Of a DNA stretch of 5,391 nucleotides, positions 1 to 5,085 are shown one piece after another. The position numbers and the translations under genes were made by a program. The notes beneath the pieces are model-generated. The model made no database searches. It was not told where the DNA came from and saw nothing but the letters and a program-made list of their open reading frames with translations. The stretch spans positions 1 to 5,391 of the forward strand of contig JAUWJC010000318.1 of the NCBI GenBank assembly GCA_030607895.1, written 5' to 3'. The stretch comes from Pirellulales bacterium. Its GTDB lineage: Bacteria > Planctomycetota > Planctomycetia > Pirellulales > Thermoguttaceae. Within the stretch, counting starts at the first letter, position 1. Each line of letters starts with the position of its first letter.

Positions 1-1
1 G

Positions 2-580
2 GTCCGTTCCGGGGAGTTCTGCTACACGACCGAGGCGCCGATCAGTTCGAACGGGTTGCTGGGCGATTCGCTTTCGCCCGAGACCAAGCTGCCGGGGCTC
101 CGGGTGGGCCAGACCTGGAAGTTGCGAACATTTAGCCCCTTGTGCTCAAGAGGCAGTCCCTTGGAGATCCTCGAAGCGACGGTCGAGCGAGTCGAGCCAA
201 TCGTCTGGTGCGGCCGTTCGCTGGACGCCAGCGTGGTCGTGTACCGCAGCGCGCAGGGTTTCGCGCTAAGCAGTCCTCGCAGCCATCGCGGCAAGGTCTG
301 GGTAGACCGCGATGGCACCGTCCTGCAGCAGGAGGTAATAGTCTTCAACTCGAAAATGACGTTCGTCCGAATGTCGGACGAAAAGGCAGCGGCGCTTGTC
401 CGAAAGACTGACACAAAGCGGAAAGCGGAAAGCGGAAGGGGGAAGGCGGAAAGCGGAAAGCGGAACGAAAACAGACTTCCTTTTCCGACCTCCGACTTCC
501 GACCTCCGACCTCCGACCTCCGACTTCCGACCTCCGACCTCCGACTTCGCAAGGGAGGGTCGATCAGCGGCGATGATTGA
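2..580 (+). CDS. Conserved protein of unknown function, first gene of ABC exporter operon (5' end missing)
   Basis: The frame is open from the left edge, so the N-terminus lies outside the window; an internal TTG at 56 is not needed as a start. About 135 visible residues look like a normal soluble, beta-rich domain (for example residues reading LPGLRVGQTWKL, then a VERVEPIVWCGRSLDASVVVYR stretch, then GKVWVDRDGTVLQQEV and MTFVRMSDEKAA). The style recalls DUF3108-like planctomycete proteins encoded just before ABC-2 genes, but that is recollection, not a search result, and no function can be given. No membrane segment is visible in this part. After about position 412 the reading frame runs straight into the heptamer repeats (Lys/Arg/Glu/Ser-Gly, then Pro-Thr-Ser-Asp-Leu-Arg stretches), so the last 50 or so residues are probably repeat-derived and not conserved. 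The TGA overlaps the ATPase start by 8 bases, which suggests translational coupling. Confidence 0.7.
   Translation, partial: VRSGEFCYTTEAPISSNGLLGDSLSPETKLPGLRVGQTWKLRTFSPLCSRGSPLEILEATVERVEPIVWCGRSLDASVVVYRSAQGFALSSPRSHRGKVWVDRDGTVLQQEVIVFNSKMTFVRMSDEKAAALVRKTDTKRKAESGRGKAESGKRNENRLPFPTSDFRPPTSDLRLPTSDLRLRKGGSISGDD
415..463. repeat. Purine-rich heptamer tandem repeat, AAAGCGG type
   Basis: Seven consecutive 7-base units lie in perfect phase: five are AAAGCGG and two in the middle are variants (AAGGGGG and AAGGCGG). The tract sits in the 3' end of the first gene and contains no stop codon in that frame. A 21-base spacer separates it from an oppositely directed pyrimidine-rich heptamer tract at 485-547. 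Confidence 0.9.
485..547. repeat. Pyrimidine-rich heptamer tandem repeat, CCGACYT type
   Basis: Nine consecutive 7-base units, each CCGACCT or CCGACTT, run without interruption. The reverse complement of the unit (AAGTCGG or AGGTCGG) resembles the AAAGCGG unit of the tract at 415-463 at five of seven positions. The two tracts are therefore related and inverted, and could form a long imperfect stem. The repeat ends 25 bases before the ATPase start codon. Confidence 0.9.
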
Positions 581-1307
581 GTTTCACGAGGTAACATGCA
601 ACTACGACTGCAAGACGGCGGTGGATCGACTTGCGCTGACGGTGCCACCCGGCGAGTTATTTGCTTTCTTGGGGCCCAACGGGGCGGGCAAGACCACCAC
701 GATCAAGATGCTGGTCGGGTTGCTCAGACCCAGTTCGGGGACGGTTCGGGTGTGCGGCCACGACACGGTGGCCAAGCCGCGCGAGGCCGCCCGATTCGTC
801 GGGTACGTGCCCGACCAGGCCTTCCTGTACGACAAACTCTCCGGGCGCGAATTCCTCGAATTCATCGCCGAAATGCGAGGGCTCGACGCCGGACAGACAC
901 AAGAGCGAATCGCACGCGATACGGAACGGTTTTGCCTGGGTGAGTTCCTCGACGACCTGGCTGAAACCTATTCGCACGGCATGAGGCAACGGCTGGTCTT
1001 CGCGGCCGCATTCCTTCACGATCCGTCGGTGGTGGTGGTCGACGAACCGATGGTAGGGCTCGACCCCAAGAGCGTTCGGCTGGTGAAGGACCTGCTTCGG
1101 GCCCATGCCGCCAGAGGCGCGTCGGTCTTCATGTCCACGCACACCTTGGCCGTGGCCGAGGAGATTGCCGATCGGAGCGGCATTGTCGACCGGGGCCGAC
1201 TGAAATTCCTCGGAACCCTTGATGAGTTGCGCCGGCAGTCGGCTTCGGAGCACACCTCGTTGGAGCGTCTGTTCCTGAGACTGACGGTGGACGAGGGCGA
1301 TTCGTGA
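573..1307 (+). CDS. ABC-2 type transporter ATP-binding protein
   Basis: This 244-residue protein is a complete nucleotide-binding domain that hydrolyses ATP on the cytoplasmic face to drive the permease encoded next. The motifs appear in order: Walker A GPNGAGKTT at 34-42 with Lys40, Q-loop Gln82 in VPDQ, signature YSHGMRQR at 133-140 (the relaxed, non-LSGGQ form usual in ABC-2/CcmA-like exporters), Walker B VVVVDEP at 153-159 with Asp157 and Glu158, D-loop GLD at 162-164 and switch His190 in STHTL. Length is normal for a stand-alone exporter ATPase. The ATG at 573 is chosen because the open frame further upstream is only repeat sequence and the protein starts like its family (MIEFHEVTCNY). 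A possible AGGGAGG lies 14 bases upstream, rather far. The gene overlaps its upstream neighbour by 8 bases and its downstream neighbour by 4. The substrate cannot be read from the ATPase. Confidence 0.95.
   Translation: MIEFHEVTCNYDCKTAVDRLALTVPPGELFAFLGPNGAGKTTTIKMLVGLLRPSSGTVRVCGHDTVAKPREAARFVGYVPDQAFLYDKLSGREFLEFIAEMRGLDAGQTQERIARDTERFCLGEFLDDLAETYSHGMRQRLVFAAAFLHDPSVVVVDEPMVGLDPKSVRLVKDLLRAHAARGASVFMSTHTLAVAEEIADRSGIVDRGRLKFLGTLDELRRQSASEHTSLERLFLRLTVDEGDS
1293..1297 (+). promoter_or_regulatory. Ribosome binding site supporting the GTG start of the permease
   Basis: GAGGG lies inside the end of the ATPase gene, six bases before the GTG at 1304 and twelve before the ATG at 1310. It favours the GTG start, which overlaps the ATPase stop as GTGA. 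No comparable site precedes the later in-frame ATG at 1388. Confidence 0.5.
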
Positions 1308-3079
1308 CGATGAATATCGAATATCGAACAACGAATGTCGAAGTGCGGTTGCCCGGCGTCGGGGCCGAAGCGGCGGCGTTTTGGCGGATGCGGCAGCGGT
1401 TCATAAGAACCTTCTTGCGGCAGACGTTTTCCGGATCGCGGTTTCGGCTTGCGCTGATCGCCGTGCTAAGCGGACTGTTGTGGGGAGGGCTGTTCTGGCT
1501 GTTTGCCGACGGGTTCCGCTTCCTGAAGGCCGGGATTCCTCATCCGGACACTTACGACGAGACGGTCCGCGCGGTGTTCGGGATGTTCTTTGCGGCATTG
1601 ATGGTGATGCTGGTGTTTTCCGCGGGCATCATTCTGTACAGTTCGCTGTTTCGATCCCGCGACATCACCTTTCTACTGACGATCCCGGCCCGGGTGGAAC
1701 GGGTTTTTCTGCACAAGTTTCAGGAAGCCATCCTGATGAGCAGTTGGGCATTCCTGCTGCTGGGAAGCCCCATGCTGTTGGCCTACGGCATCCAGGCGGC
1801 CGCGCCTTGGTACTATTACGTCTTGCTGTTGCCGTTTCTTATTGCCTTCATCTACTTGCCGGCTGCAATCGGAGCGATGCTTTGCATGGCGATCGTGCAT
1901 TGGCTGCCTCGCCGCCGGGTGCTCTTTCTGGTCGTTGCCGGCGTCCTGGCAGTGGCCGCCGCGGCCTGGATCGGTTGGTCGCTGGTGGCCGGTCCGAAAA
2001 GCGATCTGCTCACGCCTCGTTGGTTCCAGGAAATGCTCAACCGAATGGAACTCACCCAGCAGCAATTGTTGCCGAGTTGGTGGTTGAGTTCCGGACTGCT
2101 GGAAGCCGCGCGTGGCGAATGGTCCGAGAGCGTGCTCTTCCTGAGCCTGATGATCTCCAACGCCTTGTTCTGCCGGCAATTGGCCGTCTGGACGGCCGGG
2201 CGGATTTATCGGGCAGCTTACAGCGGGTTGCAGACAACGCGGACCGTACGGAAGCGGACCAAGGCCGCCTGGATAGATCGGCTGATCGGCCGCTTCGTCC
2301 CGCTACCCAAGAAGATGCGCCTGTTGATCGTCAAGGACCTGCGGCTGTTTCGCCGCGATCCGGTCCAGTGGTCGCAGTTTCTGATCTTCTTTGGGCTGTT
2401 GGGTTTGTACTTTCTCAATATCCGCCGGTTCAGCTACAGCGTTCATTACCTGGGTTGGATCAACATGGTGAGTTTCCTTAACCTCTCGGTGGTGGGACTC
2501 CTGCTGTCGACCTTCACCACCCGATTCATCTTTCCCATGATAAGCCTCGAAGGCCGCCGGTTCTGGATACTCGGCTTGTTGCCCATACGCCGAGAGTCGA
2601 TCCTTTGGAGCAAGTTCTTTTTTGCCGCGGGAGGCTCGATAGTGCCCTGCTCGCTGCTGATCCTGTTGAGCGACCTGATGCTTCGCGTCTGGCCGTTGGT
2701 GCTGGCCATTCACCAATTGACCTGTGTAGTTCTCTGCCTGGGGCTCTCGGGAATTGCAGGGGGCCTGGGCGCCATGATGCCCAGCTTGCGAGAGGAATCA
2801 CCCTCGCGAATTGCCGCCGGTTTTGGCGGGACGCTGAACCTGGTGCTCAGTTCGGCCTACATACTGGTAGTGGTGATGCTCACTGCCCTGCCCTGCCATT
2901 TCTACCTGGTCGCCGAGCACACTCAGGCAGCGAACCTCTTGGCCGACCGGCCGAATCTCCAGTGGTGGCTCAGTGCCTGGCTGGTCCTGGGTACGGGCGC
3001 CAGCGTCCTGTTGGGAGCGCTGGCCACCGCCGTGCCCCTCTGGATGGGCTTCCGAGCGTTTCGGAAGCTGGAGTTCTGA
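1304..3079 (+). CDS. ABC-2 type exporter permease, large polytopic membrane protein
   Basis: This 591-residue inner-membrane protein is the transmembrane partner of the preceding ATPase. Roughly 11-12 hydrophobic segments are visible, near residues 46-68, 90-112, 145-164, 168-197, 205-229, 275-297, 355-372, 387-405, 434-458, 464-490, 505-534 and 552-582. A basic cytoplasmic loop covers about 298-350. Landmarks are KDLRLFRRDPVQWSQF at 344-359 and EGRRFWILGLLPIRRES at 416-432, which I recall from the putative ABC exporter family ABC_tran_2 (PF16949); this was not searched. It is about twice the size of a half-size ABC-2 permease, so one chain may do the work of two. GTG 1304 is preferred because of the 4-base overlap with the ATPase stop and the GAGGG upstream. 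However, the first 28 residues include a heptamer repeat, and conserved sequence seems to begin at Met29 (ATG 1388). The substrate is unknown. Confidence 0.88.
   Translation: MTMNIEYRTTNVEVRLPGVGAEAAAFWRMRQRFIRTFLRQTFSGSRFRLALIAVLSGLLWGGLFWLFADGFRFLKAGIPHPDTYDETVRAVFGMFFAALMVMLVFSAGIILYSSLFRSRDITFLLTIPARVERVFLHKFQEAILMSSWAFLLLGSPMLLAYGIQAAAPWYYYVLLLPFLIAFIYLPAAIGAMLCMAIVHWLPRRRVLFLVVAGVLAVAAAAWIGWSLVAGPKSDLLTPRWFQEMLNRMELTQQQLLPSWWLSSGLLEAARGEWSESVLFLSLMISNALFCRQLAVWTAGRIYRAAYSGLQTTRTVRKRTKAAWIDRLIGRFVPLPKKMRLLIVKDLRLFRRDPVQWSQFLIFFGLLGLYFLNIRRFSYSVHYLGWINMVSFLNLSVVGLLLSTFTTRFIFPMISLEGRRFWILGLLPIRRESILWSKFFFAAGGSIVPCSLLILLSDLMLRVWPLVLAIHQLTCVVLCLGLSGIAGGLGAMMPSLREESPSRIAAGFGGTLNLVLSSAYILVVVMLTALPCHFYLVAEHTQAANLLADRPNLQWWLSAWLVLGTGASVLLGALATAVPLWMGFRAFRKLEF
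1312..1346. repeat. Heptamer repeat of GAATATC type within the permease 5' end
   Basis: Five in-phase 7-base units each begin with GAA: GAATATC twice, then GAACAAC, GAATGTC and GAAGTGC. The repeat is read in frame as NIEYRTTNVEV in the permease N-terminus. I recall similar peptide strings at the ends of many planctomycete and related predicted proteins, where they mark a dispersed DNA repeat rather than a protein domain. Confidence 0.7.
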
Positions 3080-3082
3080 CGA

Positions 3083-3110
3083 AAAGCGGAAAGCGGAACA
3101 ACGCAAGCGG
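3083..3110. repeat. Short AAAGCGG heptamer relic after the permease
   Basis: Two exact AAAGCGG units, the same unit as at 415-463, begin three bases after the permease stop. Two degenerate units in the same 7-base phase follow (AACAACG and CAAGCGG). Confidence 0.7.
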
Positions 3111-3132
3111 AAGCGACACGGCCTTGGAGCGA

Positions 3133-3196
3133 GTAGGGTGGGCATTGCCCACCAAATGCGATTGCCGAGTCCACCGGTGGGCATTGCCCACCCTAC
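3133..3196. repeat. 64-bp double-palindrome element (REP/MITE-like)
   Basis: Two copies of the 17-base palindrome GGTGGGCATTGCCCACC, each with 8-base arms around a single T, lie at 3137-3153 and 3176-3192. The first is preceded by GTAG and the second followed by CTAC. The whole is thus a 21-bp inverted repeat with one mismatch around a 22-base centre. Each arm can fold alone, or the two arms can pair together. I recall the motif as a common dispersed intergenic repeat of planctomycete genomes. The right end runs into the hydrolase gene and provides its TAG stop. No transposase is present in the window. Confidence 0.85.
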
Positions 3197-3204
3197 TTTT
3201 CTTT
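3133..3204 (+). terminator. Probable intrinsic terminator of the exporter operon
   Basis: On the plus strand the strong stem of the double-palindrome element is followed at once by TTTTCTTT at 3197-3204. The stem begins 53 bases after the permease stop, between convergent genes. A stem plus a U-rich tail is the layout of a Rho-independent terminator. On the opposite strand no T run follows, so any termination should favour the operon. The stem is much longer than a typical terminator, so this role is inferred. Confidence 0.45.
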
Positions 3205-3768
3205 GGCCAGCCGGCTGATCTGCTTGAACTCCGCGGTGCCGGCAGTGCGGCACCATTCGAATAGGGCCGCTTCGGTAGTGGTGAGCGTTGCGCCGGCCGA
3301 GTCCATTCGGGCCAAGGCGGTGCGGTGATCGATCTCGAATCGTGAACCAACCGCGTCGACCGCCACGTACACCCGCCAGCCGTCGGCCAACAGGTCCAGC
3401 ACGGTCTGCCCCACACAAACGTGCGTTTCCATGCCGCAAACCAGCAGATTGTGGATGTCGCGGTTTTCCAGTTCGTGAAATATCTCCGGGCATCCGCCGC
3501 AACTGAAGGTCAGCTTGCTCGGGATGGGCCCCAGCCGATCGGCCAACTCCCCCAGCGTTGGACCAAGACCCTTGGGGTACTGCTCGGTTGCCACCACCGG
3601 CAACCCGAGTGCCTTGGCGCCGTCGATCAACCGAGCCACGTTCCAGACCAGCCGTTGATGATCGGCAATCGCGGGAGCCAGCCGCTCCTGCACATCCACA
3701 ACCAACAGGGCCGTGTCGCCACGCGACATTAGCTCGGGACTTCGTGGAAGAGAAATGTCTTCATTCAT
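3193..3768 (-). CDS. Isochorismatase-family cysteine hydrolase
   Basis: This 191-residue cytoplasmic protein belongs to the isochorismatase-like alpha/beta hydrolases, which use an Asp-Lys-Cys triad. All three are visible: Asp25 in ALLVVDVQERL, Lys85 in PSKLTFSC, and Cys118 in GMETHVCVGQTVLDLL. The sequence between them (VVATEQYPKGLGPTLGEL) and after (DAVGSRFEIDHRTALARM) resembles the YcaC/nicotinamidase-like branch, so an amide or a similar small molecule is likely, but the substrate cannot be named. The ATG at 3768 gives the family's usual length; the ATG at 3729 is a possible shorter start (178 residues). The open frame upstream of 3768 translates the cloverleaf repeat and is not real. No clear Shine-Dalgarno is present. 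The TAG stop is made by the CTAC end of the double-palindrome element, directly after LAKEK, yet the domain looks complete. The gene is convergent with the exporter operon and 249 bases from the next minus-strand gene, so it is probably transcribed by itself. Confidence 0.93.
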   Translation of the reverse strand: MNEDISLPRSPELMSRGDTALLVVDVQERLAPAIADHQRLVWNVARLIDGAKALGLPVVATEQYPKGLGPTLGELADRLGPIPSKLTFSCGGCPEIFHELENRDIHNLLVCGMETHVCVGQTVLDLLADGWRVYVAVDAVGSRFEIDHRTALARMDSAGATLTTTEAALFEWCRTAGTAEFKQISRLAKEK

Positions 3769-3827
3769 GCTGGGCAAGGATACACCAACATGGCCCCGGC
3801 AGCCAGGGGGGACGCTTGTGGCTTTGA

Positions 3828-3906
3828 CCGAAAAAGGGACCAGGTTTAATTTGTGCGAAGCACCCTTCGGGCCGTTCCGGCAAATTAAACCTGGTCCCTT
3901 TTTCGG
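3828..3906. repeat. 79-bp cloverleaf-shaped inverted repeat (REP/MITE-like)
   Basis: Two perfect 25-base inverted arms lie at 3828-3852 and 3882-3906; the inner part of the right arm reads AAATTAAACCTGGTCCC. The 29-base centre is tiled without gap by three triloop hairpins: GTGC-GAA-GCAC at 3853-3863, CC-TTC-GG at 3864-3870 and GCCG-TTC-CGGC at 3871-3881. The whole can fold like a tRNA-shaped cloverleaf or extrude as a cruciform. A/T tracts inside the arms could also let it act as a terminator in either direction. It lies 60 bases upstream of the hydrolase start. I recall closely similar sequences dispersed in other planctomycete genomes, which suggests a non-autonomous mobile repeat; no transposase is nearby. 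Confidence 0.85.
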
Positions 3907-3990
3907 CCGCAAGCGGCAAGAAAAGGCCCCCGGGAACAGCGGCAATTGCTGCTACCCCCAGGGGCACGCTTTCCGCAAATCGTCATGTTA

Positions 3991-4009
3991 CACCGGTTCA
4001 AGCCCGGTG
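3991..4009. other. Hairpin resembling a tRNA T-arm, downstream of the SHD1-protein gene
   Basis: A 6-bp stem CACCGG/CCGGTG encloses the 7-base loop TTCAAGC, which fits the TTCRANY pattern of a T-loop on the plus strand. No D-arm, anticodon arm, matching 5' acceptor strand or CCA is found, so this is not a tRNA gene. It may be a 3' tRNA remnant or simply a stem-loop just beyond the minus-strand gene, nine bases past its stop. No T run follows on the minus strand, so intrinsic termination is not clearly supported. Confidence 0.35.
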
Positions 4010-4017
4010 CCGAACGA

Positions 4018-5070
4018 TCACCTGTTTAACGCCAGCCCTTCGATACGGCTGGCAACAATCAACCGGTCGACCGCGCTGAGCCGAGTCAGCACAACCCGAA
4101 GGTAACGGCCGTTGGCCTTCTGCAAACGAACCGCCCCGTCATCGAAGCTGACAAATCGCGCCTCCACCGAATACCTCCCGGTCGAGTCGGTCCAGATTCG
4201 CGGACCGTTCGTGTTACTAGAGAACGGATCGTCCGCCGGCTTGGCGGCCGGTGCCGGAGCATCAGCGGGCTTGGCGGCAGGTGCCGGAGCGGGCGCAGGT
4301 GCGTCGGCCGGCTTTTCGGCAGGTGCCGGAGCGGGCGCAGGTGCATCGGCAGGTACCGGAGCGGGCGCAGGTGCATCGGCCGGCTTTTCGGCAGGTACCG
4401 GAGCGGGCGCAGGTGCATCGGCAGGCTTTTCGGCAGGTGCCGGAGCAGGCGCAGGTGCATCGGCGGGCTTTTCGGCCGGTGCAGGTTTCTCGGCTGGCTC
4501 GTCGACCGGAAGACCTGGCAGCGCGGGCGGTTTCGGAGCGGGCTTTTCCGCCGGGGCGTCGGCCGGTTTTTCAGCCGGTTTTTCGGCCGGTTCTTCCGCG
4601 GGTTTTTCGGCCGGTTCTTCCGCAGGCTTCTCGGCCGGTTCTTCCGCGGGCTTCACTGCCGGTTCTTCCGCAGGCTTCTCTGCCGGTTTCTTCGGGGGCC
4701 CGTACGGTTCGGCCGCCGGCTTCTTTGCCGCTTCCGCCGCCGCCTCTCCCGGTTCGGCCTTGGGGGGGACGGGCGCTTCTGGAACCGGCTTCTCTGCCGC
4801 TTCGGCCTTCTTTGCCGCCTTGGCTTTCTTCGGCGCCTTGGCCGCTTCGGCTGCCGGCGCGCAGCACGACGGCATGGCCGCCTCGCAGCACACCGGGTAG
4901 CAACGCCTAACTCTAATCACGCGGCAGCATACGCTACGGCCACGGCAGCGCCAGCGCCGAACGCGACACCGACTGAAGCAGCCGTCCAGACACTTGGCTG
5001 CCCATGCCGCCTCGGTCATGCCGAACAGCGCCAAGACCAAAGCCACACACATCACTCTCAATCGTCGCAT
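4018..5070 (-). CDS. Secreted SHD1-domain protein with Cys/Arg-rich head and Pro/Ala/Glu/Lys repeat linker
   Basis: This is a 350-residue protein. Residues 1-24 are a signal peptide (MRRLRV, a hydrophobic core, then AWA before Ala25), so it is exported. Residues 26-70 hold eleven cysteines among many arginines (single Cys at 27, 31, 35, 42, 57; CC pairs at 48-49, 61-62, 69-70). Residues about 71-128 are Ala/Lys-rich. Residues 129-168 are five octapeptides of the PAEKPAEE type, and 199-264 are 14-residue units AEKPADAPAPAPAP. Residues 291-340 (RIWTDSTGRYSVEARFVSF to LSAVDRLIVA) match the SHD1 fold (SLA1 homology domain 1, PF03983), a domain common in secreted planctomycete proteins. In yeast Sla1 it binds NPFxD peptides; its bacterial role is unknown. 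ATG 5070 is preferred over the longer frame from 5121 because of the strong AGGAGG and the signal peptide. A cell-surface or matrix role with a flexible linker is inferred. The next minus-strand gene is 249 bases downstream, so no operon is evident. Confidence 0.88.
   Translation of the reverse strand: MRRLRVMCVALVLALFGMTEAAWAAKCLDGCFSRCRVRRWRCRGRSVCCRVIRVRRCYPVCCEAAMPSCCAPAAEAAKAPKKAKAAKKAEAAEKPVPEAPVPPKAEPGEAAAEAAKKPAAEPYGPPKKPAEKPAEEPAVKPAEEPAEKPAEEPAEKPAEEPAEKPAEKPADAPAEKPAPKPPALPGLPVDEPAEKPAPAEKPADAPAPAPAPAEKPADAPAPAPVPAEKPADAPAPAPVPADAPAPAPAPAEKPADAPAPAPAPAAKPADAPAPAAKPADDPFSSNTNGPRIWTDSTGRYSVEARFVSFDDGAVRLQKANGRYLRVVLTRLSAVDRLIVASRIEGLALNR
4279..4476 (-). repeat. 42-bp coding tandem repeat (14-residue unit)
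   Basis: Four 42-base units and one shortened 30-base unit encode AEKPADAPAPAPAP or its -VP ending. The short unit (residues 241-250) lacks the four codons for AEKP. Partial, more diverged copies continue to about 4225. The lengths sum exactly to 198 bases, so the reading frame is kept throughout. Confidence 0.9.
4567..4686 (-). repeat. 24-bp coding tandem repeat (octapeptide unit)
   Basis: Five 24-base units encode PAEKPAEE, PAVKPAEE, PAEKPAEE, PAEKPAEE and PAEKPAEK at residues 129-168. Units differ mainly at third codon positions (for example GCG against GCA on the plus strand), so the peptide is held more constant than the DNA. Confidence 0.88.
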
Positions 5071-5079
5071 GTCCAAAAC

Positions 5080-5085
5080 CCTCCT
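5080..5085 (-). promoter_or_regulatory. Strong ribosome binding site of the SHD1-protein gene
   Basis: AGGAGG on the minus strand lies nine bases before the ATG at 5070. It is a full consensus Shine-Dalgarno sequence, the best in the window, and fixes the start at 5070 rather than 5121. Confidence 0.8.

Noticed and set aside
415..547. CRISPR array
   Set aside because: The repeats are contiguous 7-base units with no unique spacers, and there are no cas genes.
396..572. N-terminal extension of the ATPase by 59 codons
   Set aside because: It consists of repeat-derived residues only. ABC ATPases of this type begin a few residues before the MIEFHEVT-like strand.
22..648. Minus-strand open frame of 208 codons opposite the first gene and the ATPase start
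   Set aside because: It is kept open by the heptamer tracts (SRRSEVG and FPLSAFR-like strings) and overlaps the ATPase with its clear Walker A region. No domain is recognisable.
1381..2481. Plus-strand open frame of 366 codons within the permease
   Set aside because: It is a GC-rich shadow frame. The permease frame has the membrane segments and the ABC_tran_2-like motifs.
3769..3945. N-terminal extension of the hydrolase by 59 codons
   Set aside because: The extension translates the 79-bp inverted repeat and flanking non-coding sequence. The family-like N-terminus begins at the ATG at 3768.
3979..4020. Complete tRNA gene
   Set aside because: Only a T-arm-like hairpin is found. The D-arm, anticodon arm, 5' acceptor strand and CCA are absent.
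4112..4900. Plus-strand open frame of 262 codons rich in Ala, Gly, Ser and Phe, and another at 4251-4910 opposite the SHD1 gene
   Set aside because: They are antisense readings of the PAEKPA-type tandem repeats, which contain no stops in several frames. The minus strand has the signal peptide, the ribosome binding site and the SHD1 domain.
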